Source: UBA1672 sp964587815
GTDB lineage: Bacteria > Pseudomonadota > Alphaproteobacteria > Micavibrionales > Micavibrionaceae
Assembly (NCBI GenBank): GCA_964587815.1
Contig: CAZPMH010000001.1
Span: forward strand, 124,001-188,000
Direction of reading: 5' to 3'
DNA length: 64,000 nucleotides
The position numbers and the translations under genes are program-made. Under the pieces are notes generated by a model. It saw only the letters and a program-made list of their open reading frames with translations. It was not told the DNA's origin and made no database searches. Shown piece by piece: positions 44,206-53,126 of the stretch; position 1 is the first letter of the stretch, and each line of letters opens with the position of its first letter.

Positions 44206-45001
44206 AGAGGTCTGTTCCTAACGCATCAGTGTTTCTTGTATTGTCGCCGTCTTTTTCGGCGCGGCCTTTTGTTTTTGCAAAAGTTTCGGTAAAACGCAAG
44301 CCCAACCTGTTTCTGGCCTCGGGCAATCCACGGCTGTGATGGGCGAAAACCCAGTGCTCGAGGAAGAATTTTGTCAGTTGCAGTCCGGTGAGGATATCCT
44401 CATCATCAATCGGGCCGCCATTTGGTTTGAGGAAAGATGGTAGCGGGAGCATTTTATCTTTGTACGGCTCAGCGGCGGCATAGCTGACGGCGCGGCCTGT
44501 TTTCGGCGAGACATAAGCCAGCGTGTTGTTATCACCGCCACCTGCGCATTGGGTCAGGTCAAGCGAGAAGCCGAGTTCTTTAAGCAGGGCGATTTCCCAC
44601 ATGATGTAGCCTGCTTGCCATGCGTCGCTGTCGAAGATTTGAAACAAGGCCAGCATGCCGTGGAAAAGCCCCTCGCCCCCTTCGCCTTCGGGGACGGCTT
44701 GGTCGCATAAGGCGCAAGCTGATTGTAGTGCGGCGAGTTTTAAGGGGTCTTGGAGGAACCGTGCGGCGGTGGAGCGGCTCAGCTCTAATGTTAGTGTGCC
44801 GAGGCTGTCTGCGGTTCTTGCGCGCCAGTTTGCGTCGACCACGTTGCCGATTTCTAGTGTGCCGCGATTTTTTGATGAGGATGCACCGCGCATATAGCCT
44901 GCCCTGCGGCCTTGGTTTTCTGTTAAAACAGAAACGACTGCGCCGCTCTCACCGTGTGCGCGCACGTTCAGAATAATAGATTGATCTTGCCATTGCTCCA
45001 T
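44192..45001 (-). CDS. recO: DNA repair protein RecO
   Basis: 269 aa. N-terminal OB fold (IILNVRAHGESGAVVSVLTENQG), helical C-terminal domain, and CALC plus LDLTQCAGGG, which resemble the zinc region of alphaproteobacterial RecO. Loads RecA onto SSB-coated gaps with RecR. The ATG is 52 bases from the divergent Ldh gene. Its 3' end overlaps parC. Confidence 0.92.
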   Translation of the reverse strand: MEQWQDQSIILNVRAHGESGAVVSVLTENQGRRAGYMRGASSSKNRGTLEIGNVVDANWRARTADSLGTLTLELSRSTAARFLQDPLKLAALQSACALCDQAVPEGEGGEGLFHGMLALFQIFDSDAWQAGYIMWEIALLKELGFSLDLTQCAGGGDNNTLAYVSPKTGRAVSYAAAEPYKDKMLPLPSFLKPNGGPIDDEDILTGLQLTKFFLEHWVFAHHSRGLPEARNRLGLRFTETFAKTKGRAEKDGDNTRNTDALGTDLYVEG

Positions 45002-45053
45002 TGACGTATATTATCGGCCTTATATTTTGAAAATGCCAGCAGGAATATTCAAT

Positions 45054-46058
45054 ATGATGGTGACAATCCCCAAAGACGAGATCGTTCAATTAATCGAGGC
45101 ATCGCTGAAAAATGCGGGTTTAACCGATGATGATGCGATTTCGACGATCAGCACGCACTTGCTGCAAAATGAGATGGCGGGAAAACGCTCTCACGGACTA
45201 TTACGCGTACGCTGGAGTTATAAATACACCAAGAAAAACGGTGCGCCCGAGGCGAAGCCTGTTTTGGCGTTGGATGCAGGCGGGCTTGGTATTGTGGACG
45301 GGCGTAATAATCTGGGCTTGGTTGCTGCGCAATATGCTGCGGAGGTTGCGATTGAGAAAGCCAAGACGCACGGCATCGCGTTTGTTGGGGCGCGTAACCA
45401 TTTCGGTACGACGGGTACGATGAATTTTTATAACCGTATGTTTGTTGAGCATGGATTGCTCGGCATTGCGGGGTGTAATTCTCTGTCGCAAGTTTGTCAC
45501 CCGAACGGATATGATCCTGTGGTTGGAACGAACCCGATATCGTTTGGTATTCCTTCTGCAAAAACGCCCTGCGTTGTGGATGTGACCACCGCGGAGTGGG
45601 CATACGGCAAGTTGATGGAATTGGATAAGGCAGGCAAGAAGATGCCCGAAGGCGTGATTATTGATAAGAACGGGCAGCCTTCGGACAAATTGAGCGATGC
45701 GAAAGATGGTGCGATTTTACCATTAAAAGGATTTAAAGGGTTTTCTATCGGGCTGGCGATTGAAATTCTGAGCGGCGGTTTGATAGGTGCGAAAATGGGC
45801 ATGAATGCGGTCGAAGGGTCAGACGGCATTTTCTTTATCACGATTGATCCTGACAAGTTGGTCGGGCGCGATGTCTTTGAGGCGCAGGTTGAGGCGTTGT
45901 TACAGGAGGTGAAAGCCTCGCGTCATGATGCGCACATTGATGAAATTCTTATCCCTGGCGAGCGCTCTGAGGGCGCGTTGCGGGCGGCGCAAGGGCAAGA
46001 TACACTCGAAATTATTGATACAGTTTATAACGATTTGAAAGAAATGGCATATGCGTAA
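45054..46058 (+). CDS. Ldh family (malate/L-lactate dehydrogenase-type) oxidoreductase
   Basis: 334 aa from the ATG at 45054, which has AGGA about nine bases upstream; an in-frame TTG at 45027 is less likely. The Ldh_2 family uses NAD(P) and reduces 2-oxo acids or cyclic imines (malate, sulfolactate, ureidoglycolate and piperideine-carboxylate enzymes). Motifs: AGKRSHGLLRV with the catalytic His, and NHFGTTGT. Substrate cannot be told. Its stop overlaps the aspartate dehydrogenase start by 8 bases, so the two are coupled. Confidence 0.85.
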   Translation: MMVTIPKDEIVQLIEASLKNAGLTDDDAISTISTHLLQNEMAGKRSHGLLRVRWSYKYTKKNGAPEAKPVLALDAGGLGIVDGRNNLGLVAAQYAAEVAIEKAKTHGIAFVGARNHFGTTGTMNFYNRMFVEHGLLGIAGCNSLSQVCHPNGYDPVVGTNPISFGIPSAKTPCVVDVTTAEWAYGKLMELDKAGKKMPEGVIIDKNGQPSDKLSDAKDGAILPLKGFKGFSIGLAIEILSGGLIGAKMGMNAVEGSDGIFFITIDPDKLVGRDVFEAQVEALLQEVKASRHDAHIDEILIPGERSEGALRAAQGQDTLEIIDTVYNDLKEMAYA

Positions 46059-46827
46059 AATTGGTGTTGTTGGTGCAGGTGCAATTGGTGGTGCGGTGGT
46101 GCGCGCCTTGCAAAACGGGATTGAAGGATGCGTTTTAGAATGTGTTTCTGACCCGTATTTGACCCGTGACGTAGGTGTTGAGAATGTTGATACGGCTGAT
46201 TTAGTTTCACGGTGTGATTTGGTGGTGGAGTGCTTGCCCGCCGATGAGGTTCCTTCACTTTCAAAAATTGCATTGGATGCGCATAAAGACATTATTTTTA
46301 TCAGCAGTGCCGCCTTGCTGATTTATCCTGACATTATTGAACAGATCAAGGAAAGCGACGCGCGGTGTTATCTTCCCTCCGGCGCGCTTTGCGGGCTTGA
46401 CGGCGTGACGGCAATGCGGGAGATGGGCATTCGGTCGGCAAAAATTGCATCGACGAAGCCGCCAAAGGGATTTGCGGGCGCGCCGTTTGTGGTTGAGAAC
46501 AATATTGATGTTGAACGTATTGAAGAGAAAACCTTGATTTTTGAAGGGAACGCATTGGAGGCTTCCAAGGGCTTTCCTGCGAATGTAAATGTTGCGGCGA
46601 CACTCAGTTTAGCGGGAATCGGCGCGGAAAGGACGCGTGTTGAAGTATGGGCTGACCCATTGGCGAGTGGGAACATGCACGAGGTTACCGTGAAGAGCGA
46701 TTATTCCACTCTAACCAGTCGGATTGAGAATGAGCCTGACCCGGCAAACCCCAAAAGTTCGGTTTTGGCGGCGCAAAGTATTGTTGCAACCTTGCGAAAC
46801 CTGCATAATGCTTTGGTCATTGGTTAG
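46051..46827 (+). CDS. nadX: Aspartate dehydrogenase family protein (NadX)
   Basis: 258 aa. Rossmann motif GVVGAGAIGGAV, SGALCGLDGVTAM (family SGAxxGLDAL), FPANVNVAATLSLAG and the C-terminal GNMHEVTVKSDY segment. Oxidises L-aspartate to iminosuccinate with NAD(P), or runs in reverse from oxaloacetate and ammonia. Elsewhere it supplies NAD biosynthesis. No nadA or nadC lies nearby. Overlaps the upstream Ldh gene by 8 bases. Confidence 0.85.
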   Translation: MRKIGVVGAGAIGGAVVRALQNGIEGCVLECVSDPYLTRDVGVENVDTADLVSRCDLVVECLPADEVPSLSKIALDAHKDIIFISSAALLIYPDIIEQIKESDARCYLPSGALCGLDGVTAMREMGIRSAKIASTKPPKGFAGAPFVVENNIDVERIEEKTLIFEGNALEASKGFPANVNVAATLSLAGIGAERTRVEVWADPLASGNMHEVTVKSDYSTLTSRIENEPDPANPKSSVLAAQSIVATLRNLHNALVIG

Positions 46828-46854
46828 ATTCGCATTATTTAAAAGGACAGAGAG

Positions 46855-47514
46855 ATGCCCCTGCCGCAGAAACATTTTTATATGATCCGCCATGGTGAAA
46901 CGGAAGCGAACGCCGCGCGTTTAATGGCGGGCAGTCTTGACTCACCGCTCACCGATACTGGAAAAGATCAAGCGCGCGCGGTTCAGGATGTTGTGCGCAC
47001 TATGGATATTAAGCCTGCGGTTATTGTGCATAGTAACCTTTCACGAGCGCGCGATACGGCGGCGATTATTAACGAAGCGCTGGATGTGCCGATGCATGAG
47101 GAGCCTGATATAGCCGAACTGCATGCAGGGGACTGGGAAGGTGTGCCGTATGATGAATGTGCGGAGCTGCTATCAGGTTGGCCGACACCGCCGAACGGGG
47201 AATCGTTTGACGCATTTTGTGCGCGTATACAGCGCGGAAAGAAACGTATTTTAGAGGCGCATGACGGCCCTGTTTTGATGGTGTCACATGGTGGCGTGTT
47301 TCGCGCGCTTGGCGGGTTATATGGCTTGCAAACACCGGGCGTCTTTCGCAATTGTCATATGTATGAATTTCAGCCTGCGACAGATCGCGGCTTTTTCCCG
47401 TGGGATGTTTATTCCTACGACTTTGATGCGGCCTCTCAGCCTGTGCGCCAGTCTGAACCTGTTTTTCACGAAAGCCCGCGCTTGGATCAGGAGCCTGCGG
47501 AACGGATTGCCTGA
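46855..47514 (+). CDS. Histidine phosphatase family protein
   Basis: 219 aa. RHGE motif in YMIRHGETEANAARLMAGSLD, the second arm in VHSNLSRARDTA, and VSHGGVFRAL with the second catalytic His. Belongs to the branch that includes cofactor-dependent phosphoglycerate mutase and CobC/PhoE phosphatases. The substrate is not evident. The last ~40 residues (ending in acidic/Pro-rich DQEPAERIA) overlap the 3' end of folP by 28 bases convergently. A ribosome site AAAAGGACAG is before the ATG. Confidence 0.85.
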   Translation: MPLPQKHFYMIRHGETEANAARLMAGSLDSPLTDTGKDQARAVQDVVRTMDIKPAVIVHSNLSRARDTAAIINEALDVPMHEEPDIAELHAGDWEGVPYDECAELLSGWPTPPNGESFDAFCARIQRGKKRILEAHDGPVLMVSHGGVFRALGGLYGLQTPGVFRNCHMYEFQPATDRGFFPWDVYSYDFDAASQPVRQSEPVFHESPRLDQEPAERIA

Positions 47515-48311
47515 TAGACGTCTACGGCCTGTTTGACTTCGCTGACATCATGGACGCGGTGGATTTCCACGCCCTGTTCTAACCCCGATAATGTTGCGGC
47601 GATTGTTCCCGGAATACGGCGCTCGGGGTTTGGAATGCTGCAGAGTTTGTCGATAAAACTTTTGCGGGAAACGCCGAGTAGTATCGGGCAGTCGAATTTT
47701 TTAAAGCGTTTTAGATTATTTAAAATTTTTAAATTATGCTGCAGCGTTTTGCCAAAGCCGATACCCGGGTCGAGGATGATGTTTTTTATTCCTGCGGCGT
47801 TGCATGTTTTTATTCGTTCAGCGAAGAAGTCTTCAATTTCAACGAGAATATCATCATATTCAGGCTTAGATTGCATTGTTTCCGGCGTGCCTTGCATGTG
47901 CATGATGCAGACGGGCAGATTTGATTGTGTGGCGACCTCAATTGATTTTGGGTCATGGGTCAGGCCGCTGACATCGTTGATGATGTTTGCGCCTGCGTCG
48001 ATGGCGGCTTGCATGGTTTGGGCGTTGCGCGTGTCGATGGAGATGAATTTCGCTTTGCCTTCAAGCCCTTTGATCACAGGTATAACGCGGGATATTTCTT
48101 CATCTATGCTGACCGTTTCTGCGCCTGGGCGCGTAGATTCACCGCCGATGTCGAGGATGTCTGCGCCTTGCTCTAATAATTTCACACCATGATTGATCGC
48201 CTCTTCTGCGCCGAGATAGTGTCCGCCATCCGAAAAGCTGTCAGGTGTTACATTGACCACCCCCATAATGAGCGGCGTGCCTGCTTTGTACTGTTCCATA
48301 AGGTCGGTCAT
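47487..48311 (-). CDS. folP: Dihydropteroate synthase
   Basis: 274 aa TIM barrel. Signatures MGVVNVTPDSFSDGG and DIGGESTRPGA; the pterin-binding loop NIINDVSGL and C-terminal GVSRKSFI. Joins p-aminobenzoate to the pterin diphosphate in folate synthesis; target of sulfonamides. Its ATG overlaps the folK stop by 4 bases (ATGA). Confidence 0.96.
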   Translation of the reverse strand: MTDLMEQYKAGTPLIMGVVNVTPDSFSDGGHYLGAEEAINHGVKLLEQGADILDIGGESTRPGAETVSIDEEISRVIPVIKGLEGKAKFISIDTRNAQTMQAAIDAGANIINDVSGLTHDPKSIEVATQSNLPVCIMHMQGTPETMQSKPEYDDILVEIEDFFAERIKTCNAAGIKNIILDPGIGFGKTLQHNLKILNNLKRFKKFDCPILLGVSRKSFIDKLCSIPNPERRIPGTIAATLSGLEQGVEIHRVHDVSEVKQAVDVYQAIRSAGS

Positions 48312-48853
48312 TTAATTACGACTCCTTCAATGCGCTCTATATCCTGCCCTGTCGGCATTTCACTTATAAGCATGTCTGTAGTCTTGCCGATTACAGGATG
48401 AACCCAGTCGGGCGCAATTTCCAGCAAAGGTCTTAGTACGAATGCACGTTCATGCATGCGTGGGTGCGGGATATGCAAGGTTTCGGTTTCGATGATTATG
48501 TCGTGATAGGCGATGAGGTCGAGATCAAGGCTGCGTGCTTCGTTTTGCGTATGACGGGTGCGGCCGTTTTCGTGTTCTATTTTTCTTAAGGCATTTAGAA
48601 CATCGTGTGGTGTTTTGTCAGTTTCTACGTTGCATACGGCATTGTGATACCATGGCTGATCCGAAATCGGTACGGGTGCGGATTTCCAAATGTGTGACGC
48701 GTTTTGAACAAAAATATGCTCGTCCGCCAGAAAGCAGGTGCATTTTTTTAGTGTCTGTATTGGGGATCCGTGTGGCCCGTCAAGATTCGCGCCCAGAGCA
48801 ATCAGTATCACATCTATGCCCTTTTTAGGCTGATCGTTGTTTACGAGCTCCAA
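48308..48853 (-). CDS. folK: 2-amino-4-hydroxy-6-hydroxymethyldihydropteridine pyrophosphokinase
   Basis: 181 aa. ALGANLDGPHGSP at the N-terminus, SxxY-like YHNAVCNVET, RSLDLDLIAY (RTLDLDLLLY in the family) and PHPRMHERAFVL. Transfers pyrophosphate from ATP to the pterin. The start overlaps the 3' end of the peptidase gene by 13 bases. folK-folP are coupled; folB is not in the window. Confidence 0.95.
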   Translation of the reverse strand: MELVNNDQPKKGIDVILIALGANLDGPHGSPIQTLKKCTCFLADEHIFVQNASHIWKSAPVPISDQPWYHNAVCNVETDKTPHDVLNALRKIEHENGRTRHTQNEARSLDLDLIAYHDIIIETETLHIPHPRMHERAFVLRPLLEIAPDWVHPVIGKTTDMLISEMPTGQDIERIEGVVIK

Positions 48854-49437
48854 GACCGTACTTTGCCGGTATCGACATGCACAAAGCCACTTCGCGGGTA
48901 ATACCCTACGCCGCCGGCTTGCAAACTACGGGCAGCATTGCGGACTTTCTTTGTGCTCACACCTTTTATGCGCAGGTCAACGGCTTGACCGTACATATGA
49001 AAGGAATTTGATGCAACGCCGTTCGACCTTTTGCCGAGCATGGCGTTTGTCTTCGGGCTACGATAGCCGGAAAGTACCTGAAATGGTTTGTCCGTGTTTA
49101 GCTTGTTATGGATGATGGCCATGATATCAATGACATGCGGATCCATCGGGAAAACTTCTTTTGTGCGGAAATCGCGCATAACGTAATTAATACGCTCGAA
49201 TGCCTGTGGCAGGTATTTATTGCCTACGCGGTATACACCGGAAAAACTTTCATCTGTGTGGGCATTATGAAATGAAATTTTCCACGGGGTGTTTGACTTT
49301 GCCGCTAATGCTGCGTTCGTTAATGAGAAGGGCAATATAGAGCCCAATATGCCAGCTAAGCCGAACTTCAAAACATCTCTGCGCTGCTGTAGCAGGCGTT
49401 CATCTGTTGCTTGTTCATCAAAAAATTTATTCGTCAT
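48841..49437 (-). CDS. YcbK/MepK-like (DUF882) murein peptidase with Tat-type signal
   Basis: 198 aa from the ATG at 49437 (GGAA nine bases upstream). The N-terminus has a twin-arginine motif RRDVLKFGL and a hydrophobic segment ending near ALAA, so it is probably Tat-exported. The peptidase M15A-type motifs are SFHMYGQAVDLR (HxxxxxxxD) and GFVHVDTG (second metal His), with the SGYRSPKTN stretch. The E. coli relative MepK cleaves 3-3 crosslinks made by L,D-transpeptidases; the L,D-transpeptidase gene lies 154 bases upstream on the same strand, as ycbB-ycbK in E. coli. Confidence 0.85.
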   Translation of the reverse strand: MTNKFFDEQATDERLLQQRRDVLKFGLAGILGSILPFSLTNAALAAKSNTPWKISFHNAHTDESFSGVYRVGNKYLPQAFERINYVMRDFRTKEVFPMDPHVIDIMAIIHNKLNTDKPFQVLSGYRSPKTNAMLGKRSNGVASNSFHMYGQAVDLRIKGVSTKKVRNAARSLQAGGVGYYPRSGFVHVDTGKVRSWSS

Positions 49438-49590
49438 GGTGTTTCCTAAATTCGTATAAAACATACAGTGCAAGTGCTATGCCATGATTTGTTACTGTAT
49501 TGTGATAAAGATTGATCCGAAAAAATTCAAGAAAAAACAAATTTCACGGTTCTGTCAGATGTGCAAAAACATGTAGACTTTGTTTATGCA

Positions 49591-51240
49591 TCAACCTTCA
49601 GTATCACCGATTTTTGGAAAACCGTCAAGTTTTTCCAACGCTTCAATCATGCGTTGGTCATAGCCATAAATATCCTGTCCATAGACCACTTGGCCTTCTG
49701 CGCCGAGCCAGACAGTATAGTACAAAAGATAAACGGGAATTTTTTCTGAGGTGTAGATGTCGGTAACCTCGCCTGTTTTTAGGATGTCCTGCATTTTGCT
49801 CTCGTCCCAGTTGCGGCGATTTTTTAAAACGTATCGCGCGATATCGTCGGGGTTTTTCATACGGATGCAGCCCGAAGACAGTGCGCGGTCTGTTTTGTAG
49901 AAAAGGCCGCGTTCGTTGGTGTCATGGAGGTAGATATTATATTCATTCGGCATAAGAATACGGAAGCGGCCCAACGGGTTGTGTGCACCCGGAATTTGTA
50001 CCATGCGCAAGCCATGTAAGTCTTGTTCGGTTACGGCATGCCAATCTATTGCGGTGGGGTCAAGCGTTGGCGCATCTTTCGCATACCCGTCAAACAGCTC
50101 CATTCCCTTTGATGCTAAATATGTTGCATCTTCCTTTAGTTTAGGCCAGATATCCTCTTCTTTGATGGTTGGCGGCACAGTCCATGTCGGATTGAATCGA
50201 ACGCCATGTATATAGGTTACAAACGAGAGAGTTTCACGTTTTTTACGCCCCACGACGACAGGCATTTCATGCAGCACGACACCGTCCTCTATAGCCCACA
50301 GGCTGGCTGAGGGGATGTTGACAACCACAAAACGGCTTGGCTTTTCATCTTCAACCCAACGCAGGCGCTCCATATTCACCATAATCTGTTTGATTTTTGC
50401 ACCTGTTGTCAGGTTCAGCGCGTGTATCGTTTGTTTGCCAATTATGCCATCAGGCTTTAACCCTTGGCTTTGCTGGAAATTTTTTACGGCCTGCACCAAT
50501 TCGACATCATATGTGTTTTGATCGTTGGCGCGCTCAGGCGGTAATATCATGTTCAGCCGTGCCCTCAAGGTTGGCATGGCAGTACTTATATTGCCCGGAT
50601 AGAGGGTTTTTTCGATTTGGACAACGGGAAGGCTCTGTTTGCCTTCCTTCTGTTTATTCACCAGTGCGATCAGTTCGGATTTTAACGCTTGGTAGGTTCG
50701 GGTCTGAGGCTCCTGCACCTTTAGAAAAGCGGCAATGTTCCGTGCATGATCGGGCAGGTATGATAAGGCCAGTTGCGCAGACACTTTCTGGCGCCAATCT
50801 TTCGCACGCAACGATAGTGTGGAAGCCTCAACACGCATACCTGATATATCGCGAATGTAACCTGTGTATGCACTGGTTAGAAGTAGCTCAAGATGAAGAG
50901 CAGTTTCGCTGTTCATGGCCTCACCACCGTTGGTTTTAGCCAGAATGTTTTGTATTTCTTTATTGTAGTAATTGTTTGGGTTTAGTCCGTTTTGCCACGC
51001 GTCATTAAGAACACCGGCCAATGCTTTACCCTGTGTTGTTAGAGCGCCTTGATCGTCAATCCAAACCGGCGTTCCCTGACGCGTTAGATAGAAGGTGTCG
51101 ATTTGCGGTTTATATTTCAGCGGTGCAAAATGCGTGGCGTTCTGTTGCGCGCGCGCGGACAACGCCAAAAGCAGAAATGCCGCGGTTATAATGGCCGCGA
51201 CTGTCATCTGTTTCAATATATGGCGTTTACAGGTCAACAA
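49591..51240 (-). CDS. L,D-transpeptidase, YcbB-like
   Basis: About 549 aa. Start uncertain: GTG at 51264, TTG at 51240 (AGGAG ~10 bases upstream, giving a basic leader and a signal segment) and ATG at 51207. A hydrophobic signal (AAIITAAFLLLALSARA) is followed by a Pg_binding_1 domain (AVKNFQQSQGLKPDGIIGKQTIHAL). The YkuD domain carries HDTNERGLFYK and SSGCIRM with the catalytic Cys. Makes 3-3 crosslinks or anchors proteins in peptidoglycan, periplasmic. Overlaps the end of ilvD by a few bases. LdtR at 35191 is a candidate regulator. Confidence 0.88.
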   Translation of the reverse strand: MLTCKRHILKQMTVAAIITAAFLLLALSARAQQNATHFAPLKYKPQIDTFYLTRQGTPVWIDDQGALTTQGKALAGVLNDAWQNGLNPNNYYNKEIQNILAKTNGGEAMNSETALHLELLLTSAYTGYIRDISGMRVEASTLSLRAKDWRQKVSAQLALSYLPDHARNIAAFLKVQEPQTRTYQALKSELIALVNKQKEGKQSLPVVQIEKTLYPGNISTAMPTLRARLNMILPPERANDQNTYDVELVQAVKNFQQSQGLKPDGIIGKQTIHALNLTTGAKIKQIMVNMERLRWVEDEKPSRFVVVNIPSASLWAIEDGVVLHEMPVVVGRKKRETLSFVTYIHGVRFNPTWTVPPTIKEEDIWPKLKEDATYLASKGMELFDGYAKDAPTLDPTAIDWHAVTEQDLHGLRMVQIPGAHNPLGRFRILMPNEYNIYLHDTNERGLFYKTDRALSSGCIRMKNPDDIARYVLKNRRNWDESKMQDILKTGEVTDIYTSEKIPVYLLYYTVWLGAEGQVVYGQDIYGYDQRMIEALEKLDGFPKIGDTEG

Positions 51241-52969
51241 AGGTATGTGTCTCCTCTTTCGCACCGGGATGTGTTACAGCTCCGTATTGAGCGGAGCCGA
51301 CAAGAGCAGCGTATTTTTGCAATGCGCCTGAATTATAATCGGTTTTACGCGGTGTCCAGTTTTTGCGACGTTCTGCAAGTTCCTCTTCGCTGAGGTTTAC
51401 ATCAAGCGTGCCTTTTTCTGCGTCTATTGAAATGATGTCACCATCTTTGATCAAGCCGATCGGGCCACCAACTGCGGCTTCGGGGCCAAGGTGGCCGATA
51501 CAGAAGCCGCGCGTTCCGCCGGAAAAACGTCCATCAGTGATCAATGCAACTTTTGCGCCTTGACCATATAGCGCCGCTGTAGTGGAGAGCATCTCACGCA
51601 TGCCCGGGCCGCCTTTCGGACCTTCGTAGCGGATAACAATGACTTCGCCATCCTCGTATTGTTTTGCCTGAACCGCGTCAAAAGCGGCTTGTTCCCCATC
51701 AAAGACGCGTGCGGGCCCTTCGAAGGTGAGTTCTTCCAACCCGGCGATTTTTACGATTGCACCTTCCGGGGCAAGGTTGCCTTTCAGGCCGACCACGCCA
51801 CCTGTCGGATGAATCGGGTTAGAGCATGGGAACACCACGTCTTGGTTTTCAGGTAGCGTTACATCAGCATAATTTTCCGCCAGTGTTTTTCCCGTGACCG
51901 TGATACAGTCGCCGTGCATAAAGCCGTTATCCAGCAATTCTTTGATCACAACACCCACGCCGCCGATATCGAAGAGGTCTTTGGCGACATATTTTCCGCC
52001 CGGTCGTAAGTTTGCAATGAGTGGAGTTTTTTTAAATATTTCGGCTACGTCTTCAAGCGGGAAGTCGATTCCTGCCTCATGTGCGATTGCGGGAAGGTGG
52101 AGAGCGGCGTTGGTTGAGCCGCCTGTTGCCGCTACGATAGCCGCTGCGTTTTCCAATGATTTGCGCGTGACCACATCGCGAGGATACGGGCCACCGTTTT
52201 TGATCAGGTTCATGACCGCCTCGCCCGATGCTTTGGCATATTCATCACGGCTTTCATATGGTGCAGGTGCGCCTGCGGAGTGCGGAATAGCCAAACCCAT
52301 CGCCTCGGAGACGCAGGCCATCGTGTTCGCGGTGAATTGACCGCCGCATGCGCCTGCGGATGGACAAGCTACGCATTCCAGTTCTTTCAAATCTGCATCG
52401 GTAAATTCGCCTTTTGCGTGTTTTCCTACACCTTCGAATACGTTTACGATGTCAACATCTTGGCCGCGGAATTTGCCTGGCAGGATTGTGCCACCATACA
52501 TGAATACGGATGGGACGTTCAGGCGCACCATCACCATCATCATGCCCGGTAATGACTTATCACAGCCCGCAAGGCCGACAAGCGCATCATAGCAGTGCCC
52601 GCGCATCGTGAGTTCAACCGAGTCCGCGATGGCCTCACGGCTCGCAAGGGATGAACGCATTCCTTCATGGCCCATGGCAATACCATCTGTGACGGTGATG
52701 GTGGTGAATTCACGCGGTGTACCTTTTGTTTCCTTCACGCCGACCTTAACGGCTTGCGCCTGACGAGATAGAGCGATGTTACAGGGCGCAGCTTCGTTCC
52801 AGCAGGTTGCGACACCGACGAGTGGCTGGTGAATTTCTTCTTCGGTTAAGCCCATCGCGTAATAATAGGCGCGGTGCGGTGCGCTTTTTGCGCCTTCGGT
52901 GACGTAACGGCTTACAAGTTTGTCTTTATCCCATCCGTTTGGATGTGCGCGTTTTTCATCGTAAGTCAT
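51227..52969 (-). CDS. ilvD: Dihydroxy-acid dehydratase
   Basis: 580 aa, IlvD/Edd family. Cysteines for an Fe-S cluster are seen in VATCWNEAAPCN, LAGCDKSLPGM and CPSAGACGGQFTANTM; the active-site Ser-containing GRFSGGTRGFCIGH is near the C-terminus. Third step of branched-chain amino-acid and pantothenate synthesis. The 3' end overlaps the L,D-transpeptidase start. Upstream lies a hairpin terminator (53065-53097), so transcription starts between. Confidence 0.95.
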   Translation of the reverse strand: MTYDEKRAHPNGWDKDKLVSRYVTEGAKSAPHRAYYYAMGLTEEEIHQPLVGVATCWNEAAPCNIALSRQAQAVKVGVKETKGTPREFTTITVTDGIAMGHEGMRSSLASREAIADSVELTMRGHCYDALVGLAGCDKSLPGMMMVMVRLNVPSVFMYGGTILPGKFRGQDVDIVNVFEGVGKHAKGEFTDADLKELECVACPSAGACGGQFTANTMACVSEAMGLAIPHSAGAPAPYESRDEYAKASGEAVMNLIKNGGPYPRDVVTRKSLENAAAIVAATGGSTNAALHLPAIAHEAGIDFPLEDVAEIFKKTPLIANLRPGGKYVAKDLFDIGGVGVVIKELLDNGFMHGDCITVTGKTLAENYADVTLPENQDVVFPCSNPIHPTGGVVGLKGNLAPEGAIVKIAGLEELTFEGPARVFDGEQAAFDAVQAKQYEDGEVIVIRYEGPKGGPGMREMLSTTAALYGQGAKVALITDGRFSGGTRGFCIGHLGPEAAVGGPIGLIKDGDIISIDAEKGTLDVNLSEEELAERRKNWTPRKTDYNSGALQKYAALVGSAQYGAVTHPGAKEETHTFVDL

Positions 52970-53064
52970 TGTTTATAATCCTGCGTTATCTTTTGTAATA
53001 CCCGTCATTACTAGCGGATACAGGGCGATCAATCAATATCTGCGCGTGGCTTTATGAACATATT

Positions 53065-53097
53065 AAAAGCCCCAAAACACGTTCGGGGCTCTTTTTT
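53065..53097 (-). terminator. Intrinsic terminator after the PH-domain pair, bidirectional in form
   Basis: AGCCCC at 53068-53073 pairs with GGGGCT at 53085-53090 around an 11-base loop. The plus strand continues CTTTTTT; the minus strand continues TTTTAATA. It lies 30 bases past the stop of the minus-strand PH-domain gene, so I assign it there; it would also insulate ilvD. Confidence 0.75.
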
Positions 53098-53126
53098 AAT
53101 CTTATGCCTCCAACAAGGCAGAAAAC

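Noticed and set aside
47533..48192. Long antisense frame over folP
   Set aside because: Complement of dihydropteroate synthase; no supporting signals.
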